DNA from: Owenweeksia sp.
GTDB taxonomy: Bacteria > Bacteroidota > Bacteroidia > Flavobacteriales > Schleiferiaceae
Direction: 5' to 3'
DNA: 58,871 bases
Assembly (NCBI GenBank): GCA_028277105.1
Contig: JANQHO010000072.1
Coordinates: 1-58,871, forward strand
Shown here: positions 25,701 to 33,236 of the stretch, piece by piece
Numbering within the stretch: the first letter of the stretch is position 1
How the letters are laid out: each line of letters begins with the position of its first letter
Notes under the pieces: model-generated
What the model saw: the letters and a program-made list of their open reading frames with translations, nothing else
Told to the model about the DNA's origin: nothing
The model's database searches: none
Made by a program: the position numbers and the translations under genes

Positions 25701-28700
25701 CAATGCTTTTTCCAGGTCGCCAATTGGCCGGTGGTGCTTGGCTACATTGTACCAGTTTTCCTTACCCACGGGGCCTTGATCTAAAATGGCTTTTAACACC
25801 TGAATATCCTTATAACCACTTTGCAGGCTCAGGTAAGGGTAGTTATGGTCTGTGGGCCATCCCCAATGCTCGAATAGTTCCTGACCTCGAACCTCCCAAA
25901 CTTTCCACAGTCCCGCTTTAGTGACTTCTAATCCGGGTATTTCGTTATGTACTCCGGTCAGTTGGGTCAGTGTAAAGAGTTCTTCGGGTGAAGCCTGTTC
26001 TAGTAAGCTTTCATCCTTGAGTTTTTTTAAACCTGATAAGCCTTCAATGGCTTTGGGAACAGAAGCTATTACACTTGAAATAAAAGGTTCCTCAACCCCT
26101 GCGGGAGCCAAAACATTGGGAATGGGGTTTCCATTCTTATCCGTTAGATCGACAATACGGGGATTGGAATTACTCTCTAATTGGGCTTCAGAGCTGTCTT
26201 TTTCCTTATCCTTTTTCTTAGCCAGTAGCTCTTTCTCAGCGGAAGGTTCTGAAGCCGGTTGAGGACGCTTTTTCCTTGAAGTGCAATTGTACTTTGAGAA
26301 AGCTATTTTGGCTACACCCAAAACTCTAGTGAGTTTGTCTGTCTCATTTTCCGATTTACTCAAAGAAAGGAGGTGACGGATGTACTCTATTCCTTCATGG
26401 ATGGCATAGCAAACCGCTCCCTCATAAGTTTTATAAGTCTTTGAATTGATGTTGGGGTTTCCACCACTGGAACTGACCTCGCCAAATTCCTTTTTAGATT
26501 CATGGCTCCCCCTGAACAAACCGTCCTCTCCCTCAACTACGTGGACATAGAACCAATAAATGATCCCTTTGGGCATTAGCAAGTGGAATTTGGTATACCT
26601 CATTCCGGCTGATTCAGGAGTATAAACACCACCGGGGCCCAGGTACTCGTCCACATAAGTGTGCAACCAGGTAACTTCCAGGGTGTCGATCAAGTCCTGC
26701 GTTGGCTCATGAGGCCGGACTTCCGGCCTCTGAAGCCATTGCCTTATCAGGGCTTTTAGCTGCTGGTAATCCAGCTTTCCACGATTTTCAGAGTTGAACC
26801 AGTCGAAAAACTGATCTACCAATTCAACGTCCAAATGCGCATCGTTCAGAGAAGTGCCGGACATGGTTAATCTTTCCACTATTTTACCAGCCACCTGATA
26901 GGCCAAAAATGGTTTAGGAGTTTGGGAGAGCCCAAACCGTTGTATGGCGTACTGTTTGTGTTCCGGGATCATCAAAATTCCCCCGGCCTCAGTAGTGGTC
27001 ATATCTCCCAATTCTTCCACGTGGTAAATCAGATCATCCTCAAATTCCTGATAGTCTTGATAGATGTAATCATTTGATCTATCAGCATGTGGGGAATAGT
27101 GTTCTTCCGGCTCTAATTCTGATTTTGTCAACGAAGCACTGGTAGAATTTGACGTTTCGGAAAGCTGATCTAAACGACTATTCAACAAATCATATTCTTC
27201 GAGTAATTCCTTGGATTGCCCGATAGACCAATCGGTATCCATCGCTTTGATCTTACCCTGACTGATTTGAGTATGAAAATCAAGGAGGTAGTCGTTCAGA
27301 CGGGTGAAGCTCAATAACTCCAAATCCATCTGTCCTTCCAGACTCATGCTATCCCCAAACCACACATAATAGTAGGCATAGGGATGGCCTTCTGCCTTAA
27401 GTTTTCCAATGTAGTCGTTGGCCCTCTCCCAGGTATAGAAGGTTTTGCCCTTGGAAAACTGTGGGAAATTCTCTTTCATCTGTTGGGCCGTGATCTGAAC
27501 GGACACCATCTTGATCTTCCACTTTGCTTCCCTCAATTCATCTTCCAACCAGGGGTAATCCTTTCTAACTCTCTCCGGCACTGGCTTTCCTTCTTCCAAA
27601 GCCTTACGCACAAGGGCTTCATGGTCTCTTTTGTCCTGAGCATTGAGGACATAGGTACTACCCGTTTTTTCAATGGCCTTTTGCTGCTGGTATTCCAATT
27701 GCGTCAACATCCAGGCAGGTTGTTGGCTCGATGGCTCATCCGGCTGTTTCCCTTTCTCAAATTCCTCCTGGCTAATCTCATATTCAGCCAGTAATTCAGG
27801 TTGCCGGTCTGTCATAATGGCGGCCCAGGCAATGGGAAGGCGTATTTCTCCAAAAGCCTGTGTCAATGGTTGGGCATAAAGAATCTTCCAATTATCCTCT
27901 TTTTCGTCAGTCTTGGGTAATTCAAGAAAAAACAACTCACTGGTCTTGTCACGTGAAATAGCTGGTTCACGCGCTCCTTTCTCCGTTAACTTGGAGCCAT
28001 CGGCCAGAATCTCCCAATGCAAACGCCCGTTTTCCTGGTGGGTAATCAGTATCTCGGCTTTAAAGCCTTTGTAATACTTCTCGCCTGCTATAAAGGGCGG
28101 AACTTCAAACACGAAGGAATCCACGTCACCCTCTTTGATATGGGTAAGAGCATCAATAGTGTGGGTGTAGAGGGGATATTCGTCCCTTTTATAATACCGG
28201 ATACCAGCTTTTTCTTCACCCTTTTCTTCCGGGTTGTCTCCTTCACCTTCGCTGAAGTGAAGTGCAATCAATTCATCCAGTACTTTAGGAAAGGGCTCTA
28301 AAGCATAACCCTCGGCCATACGCCCATCGGTCAAGCCTTCGGCTATGTCAGACAATACCGCCTCCCGGTGTTCTTCTTCCAGTTCAAAACCCAGGGCATT
28401 GATACGCTCTATAATAAGAGCTTGGAGTTCTTGGTGGAAGACCACGTATTCATCCTCCACCAGCGAAGTGGCCAACCTATACCCTTGGGCCAATGGTTCA
28501 AGGCTGGCTTGCAAGTCTTTTCGCTTTTGGATGATAGCCTTACCCCTTTTGCCTTTCAGTTGGGAGAGTTCTTTATCTACCGATTGCTGCTGCTCCCGGA
28601 AGGGCTTTTCAAAACTTTCTTCCAAATACTCATACAGCAGACCGTAGCGGTTGACCAGTTCAATTACCTGTTTTTCCTGCTCGTAGGCTTCCCTTGCCGC

Positions 28701-29513
28701 AAAGGGAATGGTGAAGCCCAATTCTTCCAGGCGTTCCCTGACATTTTCCCCGTCTTTCGCTGACTGCTTCAGAATTTGCCCGGCCACATTCTTTGCCAAA
28801 GATTCATCTGGCTCATCCGCTGCATCAAACTGGCGCTTAAGCGCGGTTTGATGCTCCGGGAGCTTCAATAATTCTTTAGCTTCGGAAGGGCTTAAGTCGC
28901 CTTGCAAGCGGAGTTGACGGGCAACAGCGGATTCAAAATCCGAATAGTCGTGAAAGGTTTCAGGGGCGGTCTTTTCAGAAAAATGGGTGGTGGTTTCGAG
29001 CGGGGTTGCTGCACCGATCACTCGACCCTGAGCCATCAGGATACGCGAACGGCTCCTGCCTTTCCGGGGTGAAACGGTCATCCCCTTAAGTGCATCCCCG
29101 AACCGCTTATTACCAAATTCCTGGGCTATAACAGTGGCTAACCTCTTGAAAGGCTCAAATACCACCCAATCTTCATTTTCGCCCTCTAGCAGAAAGGTGA
29201 TGTAACTGTAATTGTCATGGACAAGCTGGGCTTCGGATGCTTCATAGGACGGTTCAATAGGGATTTCTTCGAGGGTTGCACCTTTGTCCAGGGCATCTTG
29301 CAGGCGGTCTAAATACCTCTCATAGGCGGGGTGGTTCGGAGCAAACCAGGTTTCGGAAAGAGTATGATTGGTTGTATATCCGATAGCCATACGGTCAGAA
29401 GATTTCTTAAAACCAAGTTCTTTCAAACGTGTGATCTCACCCGCTGTCAGTTGACGGCTGAAACTCAGAAAGAACTTTTCTTCGGCTCTATCAAAATCTA
29501 CATGAACCTCCAT
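22701..29513 (-). CDS. Giant polyvalent protein: duplicated modules, clamp-like stretch, C-terminal N6-type DNA methyltransferase
   Basis: The 2,270-aa product shows several parts. Residues about 184-250 and 814-880 are two copies of one module ('YxxFE...LPEHxxALKRQF...VAGQI' and 'YQEFE...IPEHKQYAIQRF...VAGKI'). Residues about 630-660 and 1,865-1,890 share a 'LxxALxxGxxVPxxVxxDYPxL' motif common in phage polyvalent proteins. Residues about 1,470-1,630 look like a DNA sliding clamp fragment (VATNGKRLIFLNE, then YPEYQKVIP). Residues about 2,030-2,150 form a gamma-class-like methyltransferase: EPSAGNGLLVLGA for AdoMet and NPPF for catalysis. Restriction evasion or injected-DNA protection, as for P1 DarB, is the leading idea. 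It has no signal peptide. Confidence 0.8.
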   Translation of the reverse strand: MEVHVDFDRAEEKFFLSFSRQLTAGEITRLKELGFKKSSDRMAIGYTTNHTLSETWFAPNHPAYERYLDRLQDALDKGATLEEIPIEPSYEASEAQLVHDNYSYITFLLEGENEDWVVFEPFKRLATVIAQEFGNKRFGDALKGMTVSPRKGRSRSRILMAQGRVIGAATPLETTTHFSEKTAPETFHDYSDFESAVARQLRLQGDLSPSEAKELLKLPEHQTALKRQFDAADEPDESLAKNVAGQILKQSAKDGENVRERLEELGFTIPFAAREAYEQEKQVIELVNRYGLLYEYLEESFEKPFREQQQSVDKELSQLKGKRGKAIIQKRKDLQASLEPLAQGYRLATSLVEDEYVVFHQELQALIIERINALGFELEEEHREAVLSDIAEGLTDGRMAEGYALEPFPKVLDELIALHFSEGEGDNPEEKGEEKAGIRYYKRDEYPLYTHTIDALTHIKEGDVDSFVFEVPPFIAGEKYYKGFKAEILITHQENGRLHWEILADGSKLTEKGAREPAISRDKTSELFFLELPKTDEKEDNWKILYAQPLTQAFGEIRLPIAWAAIMTDRQPELLAEYEISQEEFEKGKQPDEPSSQQPAWMLTQLEYQQQKAIEKTGSTYVLNAQDKRDHEALVRKALEEGKPVPERVRKDYPWLEDELREAKWKIKMVSVQITAQQMKENFPQFSKGKTFYTWERANDYIGKLKAEGHPYAYYYVWFGDSMSLEGQMDLELLSFTRLNDYLLDFHTQISQGKIKAMDTDWSIGQSKELLEEYDLLNSRLDQLSETSNSTSASLTKSELEPEEHYSPHADRSNDYIYQDYQEFEDDLIYHVEELGDMTTTEAGGILMIPEHKQYAIQRFGLSQTPKPFLAYQVAGKIVERLTMSGTSLNDAHLDVELVDQFFDWFNSENRGKLDYQQLKALIRQWLQRPEVRPHEPTQDLIDTLEVTWLHTYVDEYLGPGGVYTPESAGMRYTKFHLLMPKGIIYWFYVHVVEGEDGLFRGSHESKKEFGEVSSSGGNPNINSKTYKTYEGAVCYAIHEGIEYIRHLLSLSKSENETDKLTRVLGVAKIAFSKYNCTSRKKRPQPASEPSAEKELLAKKKDKEKDSSEAQLESNSNPRIVDLTDKNGNPIPNVLAPAGVEEPFISSVIASVPKAIEGLSGLKKLKDESLLEQASPEELFTLTQLTGVHNEIPGLEVTKAGLWKVWEVRGQELFEHWGWPTDHNYPYLSLQSGYKDIQVLKAILDQGPVGKENWYNVAKHHRPIGDLEKALGILDFEMRTYTRLMLQSTNPKTKEPFAGKEQEYESYSGTLADLLSSKRLIEDYLEGQKSSKEKPAIQTSEEIDQTEVNLITNSSQDESLITSLGKSPEEYLSDFGLLHGEGKIKEASQILQHFLFDFQQGNHLEYLPELLKRMEYKGIKALLNKEGYQDFNRLINEEDFLTHLQVNLWSLIPEEFKKPKQIVKINWQADPADKGLQRIVGAFTGTDTYQVAQMGVLFDEHGIVATNGKRLIFLNEVSPAPKGLYCISKECFDHIGVEGDEEHSLSPVEEGRVEKFRLTKGYPEYQKVIPNSPENVVQPDLLSLQCFLQALLRSKLLNAVTHSIVLKWASQYGVVNAKQLQGALATMQRLGFKEVEMTWEGDPKPILITPRGESGLAPKLETHFVMLGPRRDFNISNSTQLPRGYLYYDLNTNMVITQGIGESMPVFRLNTSKKDTEKVANAIEAPADSTAKENLGLQDNFKPWTLTLEEIYEKGREPEFRKALFDFATTNDDREFYVIFHFVGSVSTRRNLFKSIEFETSLLPRDFNATHDSLTPPKGTPHPTRIQDYFFDSDRRIKAHHSAAGWIVPAEEQAKYGSGIDYWKLGHRTLLEWALRNHKEVPQKVLQEYPDLLKTTASQNENSSTKQGYQKNNQQVQNTPEYLDKVVAYMHDFYYERKRATKKQIETLAEELQVPNMGLMWEAVELSWMLWYQMIYREKTPFEDRLDKMIQFWNKLQPTYAYSDSSKEIYKQYSTPCPIGAIIAEYTRMSSASRIFEPSAGNGLLVLGADPKKTYVNEIDPSRLKSLEFQGFASITSLNATQPFPKEWTKYFDVMVTNPPFTKWEEGDWDKEYIIRQYFHNQIGLAKYIRLEHLMAGLALHTLKDGGRAAIIIMGHIYFDEEGYFARYRPFFNWLYRHYQVDDVINLNSFKLYNKQGAVAKTMLILISGRKPKPSGVAPRQGEAPYQETMVNSFEELWQRVKTHLQFEPPEYTVPILIQQLQIELEHDIL

Positions 29514-29887
29514 ACCTTGCTTTTTGAGAAGATGAAGCCACCTCTTGAGCGAGGTGGCTTTTTGGTGGTTCTCCGGCAGAGCGTCTTTCTAGGCTAATGA
29601 TGATACTTGCTCCTTTATTGGCGACTGCTCTCATCTCGAAGAACCAATCCAAATGTAGAGGGTGGTCAGGGGGAAGAATTGGCGCGAACGGTCAACGCGG
29701 TACAATTCAGGGGATTTTTAAAAATGCGCCTGATTGTTAGCGATTGAATATCAGGAGGTTGATCTCATTTTTGTGGATGGTGTGAAATTGAGGGCGGTAC
29801 ACTTCCCGAAACATCACAAACCTGCTGTTTAGGTCTTTTTTAGTATTTTTAATGACTTTTTTTTAGTTAACCTTTATACTTTGTTTA
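29514..29887. promoter_or_regulatory. Divergent intergenic region with hairpin and repeat motif
   Basis: No gene is seen in these 374 bases. GCCACCTC (29,537-29,544) pairs with GAGGTGGC (29,551-29,558) and is followed by five T on the plus strand. On the minus strand it forms a leader hairpin before the giant gene, so it could be an attenuator. At 29,705-29,719 is ATTCAGG-GGA-TTTTT, a copy of the motif repeated at 30,584-30,760. A TATACTTTG at 29,875-29,883, next to the ATG at 29,888, is a poor match to the Bacteroidota -7 box. Confidence 0.5.
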
Positions 29888-30541
29888 ATGGACAGTATGC
29901 AACTTCCCCGATTCCTGGTTTGCGACAATCAAGTCGAAGCTCCTAAAGAGTTCTATATCTTTCATACCCAAAGTCCCAGGTTCCTTACAAGGATGGTTAA
30001 ATCCGATAGACCAATTATAGATTGGATAGACCCGACCCCACTGGATGATAGGGAAGTAGAGGGATTAATAGCAGAAGCCTGGAAATTTTTTCAGGATAAT
30101 CAAAGCACATTAGAGGATGAAGAAGACCACTCCTACACGAAATCGCTGCATTTGCAATTCCCCCGCTTTCTAGTGTGCGAAAATCAAGTTGAAGCTCCAG
30201 ATGAGTTGTATATCTTTCATACCCAAAGCCCCAGGTTCGTTACATGGTTGGAAGAATCCAATACACCAATTAAAGACCGGTTGGAAGAATCTGATACACC
30301 ATTTACAGACTGGTTGGAAAAACTGGAAAAATCTGATGCACCAAATACAAACAGGCTGGAAGAATCCGATACACCAATTACAGACTGGATAGACCCGGCC
30401 CCAACGGAGGACAGAGAAGCAGAGGGATTGATAGTGGGAGCCTGGAAATTTTTTCAGCACAATCAAAGCATTTTGGAGAAGGATGAAGATTACTACATGC
30501 AATCGCTGAGGCAGAAGAATGCACCAATCCTAGAGAATTAA
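29888..30541 (+). CDS. Internally duplicated 217-aa protein with short tandem repeats
   Basis: Residues about 5-90 and 95-210 are copies of one unit: LPRFLVCDNQVEAPKEF..YIFHTQSPRF and FPRFLVCENQVEAPDEL..YIFHTQSPRF, each ending in a WIDPxPxxDRExEGLI..AWKFFQ helix. The second copy is expanded by about four tandem 'LEESDTPI.DW' repeats (residues about 118-165). No signal peptide, membrane helix or known family is seen. It sits alone on the plus strand between the repeat-bearing regions and the OLD-like gene (convergent). The recent-looking tandem expansion suggests a fast-changing binding surface, for example an anti-defence or immunity protein, but this is speculation. Confidence 0.65.
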   Translation: MDSMQLPRFLVCDNQVEAPKEFYIFHTQSPRFLTRMVKSDRPIIDWIDPTPLDDREVEGLIAEAWKFFQDNQSTLEDEEDHSYTKSLHLQFPRFLVCENQVEAPDELYIFHTQSPRFVTWLEESNTPIKDRLEESDTPFTDWLEKLEKSDAPNTNRLEESDTPITDWIDPAPTEDREAEGLIVGAWKFFQHNQSILEKDEDYYMQSLRQKNAPILEN

Positions 30542-30837
30542 TCCTATAACTGGAGGTTTTTTAAAAAAACGGTCACCTTGGGCAAATCAGGTCGTTTTCT
30601 GCGGACGGTCTGATTCAGGTCGTTTTTTCGGAGAAAAGCATCAAATCAGGTGCGTTTTTCGGAAAAAACGCTCACATCAGATAGTTCTGGCGGAAAAAAT
30701 GCCCTGATTCTGGACGTTTTTAAAAAACTACCACCTACATCAAATCAGACGGTTTTTTCTGGCAAAGAACATGACACTGTTTCAGTTCTTCACTGATACT
30801 CTTGAGGTGAACTATACAGCTTACTCCAAGTTTATAT
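30542..30837. repeat. Iteron-like array of degenerate repeats
   Basis: Between two convergent genes are at least five copies of A(A/T)TCAGG/A-N3-TTTTT starting near 30,584, 30,613, 30,644, 30,675 and 30,743, with spacing of about 28-31 bases and one gap of about twice that. G/C-rich 'CGG' and A-rich 'GAAAAAA' segments follow in most copies. A further copy lies at 29,705. Copies differ by several bases, so this is no CRISPR. Iterons for a replication or partition protein, or binding sites for a regulator, are possible. Confidence 0.6.
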
Positions 30838-32643
30838 TCACTCGCGGATAAAATCGAACAATAACCGGAAGTTCTTAAAAAGATCAAGTGAAGCGTGTTC
30901 TTCTATAAACTTCCAGTGAGATTTTTTATTCTTCGGCCCTTTGTGATCAAACTCACTCTGATATTCTCTTAAGTCTGTTCTATCAAATAGGTTTTCAATA
31001 CCCCTTTCCGAACAAGAATCTTGATTCTTTTCAAAGATGAATCCCTTGCACAGACTGGTGTTATCATTGGTTAAAAAATCCAGGTTTCTTGGTTCATAAA
31101 GAGTACGACCATCTGTATCCTTTATAATGTTTCCTTGACCGTCTCTTTGTTCTTTTTCCCGGTAATCGCAGTCCCAGACAAAGAAGAACTTCTTTGATGT
31201 ATTAAGTCTTCTTACAAGATTGAACAGTGACCTTAATTCACCACTACCTCCTGCGTTTACCTTAAGAATTCCTACCTGATTATCTGGATCAAAATACTCT
31301 CTGGCTTTCAGAAGGTAGTCGTAATTTTTACCCTCTGAGATAATAACCTTAGACTCTGGTACCTCTTCAAACTTAAGTATATCGTCCATTGTCATGTATC
31401 CCTGCGTGAGTATTCCCAGGGCCTCCTGCTTAGACCTTTTTTCTAGTTTTATTTCTGGATTGCCGTGATGGATCACATAGATTGATTCTTCCTCTACCAA
31501 AGAAACAGTTGTTGGTGAGTGAGTAGCCAATATGACTTTTGCCCCTCGATCAGTGAACACCTTTCGTATTATCTTAAGCATGGTTTTGATCATGGAAGGG
31601 TGAAGTGTGGCTTCAATCTCATCCAATAGAAACAGTGAGGGAGGCATGAAGCTGTTTTCCGAATCAAAGGCCAGGGTGATCAGCATGAGTACAACCTGCT
31701 CACCGGAAGACAATTGGTCAGGCCCGATCAATTCATTTGTAAGATCACTTACAGTTTTGGCCTCAAACACAGTTCCGGGCTTAACAGGATGACTGTCGGG
31801 GTTTGTGATGGTAAAATCAAATACACGGCCATCCGGGAAAAAACTCTTAACGTCTTCAAGTACCCTGTTTAAAACATCCCAGGGTTCTGGAAAGCGTGTT
31901 GAATATTCCTTTTGTAGATTCTCTTTGGACTCAGATCGTCCGTGGTTGTTAAATTGATCCAAGGCATAGTTTTCCTTCGCTTGGACGTAATCGTTAAATA
32001 ACTTGGAGAGTCTTTTCAATCGGGTATCTCCCTTTACAATATCAAAGAACTCATTGCAAACCAAACTACGACCACTTGCATATATAACAGCATTCTGTTT
32101 ATAGGACTCAATAACAATTTGATGATATGGGAATTTCTTAAACTCTGGGTTTTCAAAGACTTCTTTATCTATTTGAGCCATGAACTCCTGAATTTTTGAC
32201 CAAACTTTACCAGCAACGTCCTCTTTTTTTATTTTCCACAAAGGCGGCAAAGAATCAATGGTAGACTCATCAAAAACTAAATGTGATGTGGCTCCATCTA
32301 TAATTTCAAAATGCTTCCTGAAAATCTCAACGATCACATTTTTCCATACAGGCCCAGAGTCTTTTGACTTCACTTTACCATCCTGACCCTTTCCCTCCAA
32401 AAATTGATCTATAGCCGTTTGGATCACTAAACCAGACCCTCCCTGGCTCAGCACACTTAAAAAGTCAATATGTGTTATCTGTTGTATTGGAATTTCATCA
32501 CAGGTAATTTTAGCTTCTTTTATCGCATCTAATAAGTGTGTTTTACCCGAACCATTCAAGCCTGTTACAACAGTGAAGTCTGGAAGTTCAATCGCGTTAA
32601 GGCACTGGATAGATAGGTGTGCTTCTTTAAGTGAGAGATTCAT
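30838..32643 (-). CDS. OLD-like AAA ATPase with C-terminal TOPRIM domain (candidate defence nuclease)
   Basis: The 601-aa product has an ABC-type ATPase domain: Walker A GLNGSGKT (residues 28-35), signature LSSGEQVVL (about 309-317), Walker B LFLLDEIEATLHP (about 333-345), and the H-loop ATHSPTT (about 369). The C-terminal TOPRIM-like part carries IISEGKNYDYL (Glu motif, about 431) and VWDCDYRE (Asp motif, about 487). This is the layout of OLD-family nucleases such as GajA or P2 Old. No UvrD-like helicase lies next to it, so it is not a complete Gabija system; a stand-alone OLD or an unknown pair is more likely. It stands as a single gene. Confidence 0.75.
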   Translation of the reverse strand: MNLSLKEAHLSIQCLNAIELPDFTVVTGLNGSGKTHLLDAIKEAKITCDEIPIQQITHIDFLSVLSQGGSGLVIQTAIDQFLEGKGQDGKVKSKDSGPVWKNVIVEIFRKHFEIIDGATSHLVFDESTIDSLPPLWKIKKEDVAGKVWSKIQEFMAQIDKEVFENPEFKKFPYHQIVIESYKQNAVIYASGRSLVCNEFFDIVKGDTRLKRLSKLFNDYVQAKENYALDQFNNHGRSESKENLQKEYSTRFPEPWDVLNRVLEDVKSFFPDGRVFDFTITNPDSHPVKPGTVFEAKTVSDLTNELIGPDQLSSGEQVVLMLITLAFDSENSFMPPSLFLLDEIEATLHPSMIKTMLKIIRKVFTDRGAKVILATHSPTTVSLVEEESIYVIHHGNPEIKLEKRSKQEALGILTQGYMTMDDILKFEEVPESKVIISEGKNYDYLLKAREYFDPDNQVGILKVNAGGSGELRSLFNLVRRLNTSKKFFFVWDCDYREKEQRDGQGNIIKDTDGRTLYEPRNLDFLTNDNTSLCKGFIFEKNQDSCSERGIENLFDRTDLREYQSEFDHKGPKNKKSHWKFIEEHASLDLFKNFRLLFDFIRE

Positions 32644-32722
32644 CTTAAGAGATTATTCGTTTGTTCAATCCTCCAACCAAATTAATAAAGACAATGGCCC
32701 TATTAATTTATTTGTGATGTGA

Positions 32723-32871
32723 TCATAATCGATTCATACTACCTAACCAAAGAAGGAAAGAAATAAGTAAAAGAAATGATAAGGCTATAAGGATATCCCA
32801 CCATGAATGGGTGTCTTTTTTTTCGGCTGACCGAATATCAAACTCAAAAAGTCACTGAGTAGCTGCTTCAT
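32723..32871 (-). pseudogene. Frameshifted small membrane-protein gene
   Basis: From ATG 32,869-32,871 the minus strand reads MKQLLSDFLSLIFGQPKKK, then a run of eight A (32,816-32,823) throws the frame. With one more A it would continue DTHSWWDILIALSF, a membrane helix, and end near MNRL at TGA 32,723-32,725. The two parts make one sensible 49-aa membrane protein. The break at a homopolymer may be a sequencing error or real decay. The remainder of the gap 32,644-32,964 holds no other gene. Confidence 0.45.
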
Positions 32872-32913
32872 AGTACTAAAGCCGCATTTATATATATCCC
32901 TGATGTTGCGGCA

Positions 32914-32920
32914 TAATTTG
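32914..32920 (+). promoter_or_regulatory. Possible -7 element
   Basis: TAATTTG resembles the Bacteroidota -7 box TAnnTTTG minus one base. It lies 44 bases before the lipoprotein start. Confidence 0.3.
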
Positions 32921-32964
32921 GTTAAATTTCTATCTAATCTTTAAGTATCCAAAAAACATTCCTT

Positions 32965-33150
32965 ATGAAAAATTTAACCAAAACCATCCTGGGAATCGCT
33001 ATCATTTGCTTCGTATTAATGGGTTTGAGTGCCTGCCAGGAAGATGTTTATCCTGAATTTAATCAAAATGAGCCTGGTACGGAGAAGGTATCGGACAACA
33101 AAGGAGAAACTGAGGACGGAGATGAAGACATCGGTCTTGACCCCAAGTAA
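32965..33150 (+). CDS. Small 61-aa lipoprotein
   Basis: A signal peptide ends in the lipobox LSAC (Cys about residue 24): the helix TILGIAIICFVLMG comes before it. The mature part is only 37 residues, acidic and without structure signals (QEDVYPEF, EDGDEDIG). It is probably anchored to a membrane by its Cys. A hairpin terminator lies 20 bases behind its stop, then the TPR protein follows. It could be a small partner or ligand of that sensor, but nothing proves it. Confidence 0.7.
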   Translation: MKNLTKTILGIAIICFVLMGLSACQEDVYPEFNQNEPGTEKVSDNKGETEDGDEDIGLDPK

Positions 33151-33168
33151 ACAGAATTCCTTGTATTT

Positions 33169-33203
33169 AAAAAAAGATGCGATAGACTTGTTGCATCTTT
33201 TTT
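33169..33203 (+). terminator. Hairpin terminator between lipoprotein and TPR gene
   Basis: AAAAAAGATGC pairs with GCATCTTTTTT around a 12-base loop, with T following. It may act as a partial terminator, giving excess lipoprotein transcript over the TPR gene. Confidence 0.6.
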
Positions 33204-33236
33204 ACTTTATTACAGACCGATCTGCTGTATTTAAAA

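Noticed and set aside
30580..30770. CRISPR-like repeat array
   Set aside because: Repeats vary in sequence and spacing, spacers are not unique and equal in length, and no cas gene is present.
30838..32643. Gabija system
   Set aside because: The OLD-like ATPase has no UvrD/GajB-type helicase beside it; neighbours are a duplicated unknown protein and a broken small membrane gene.
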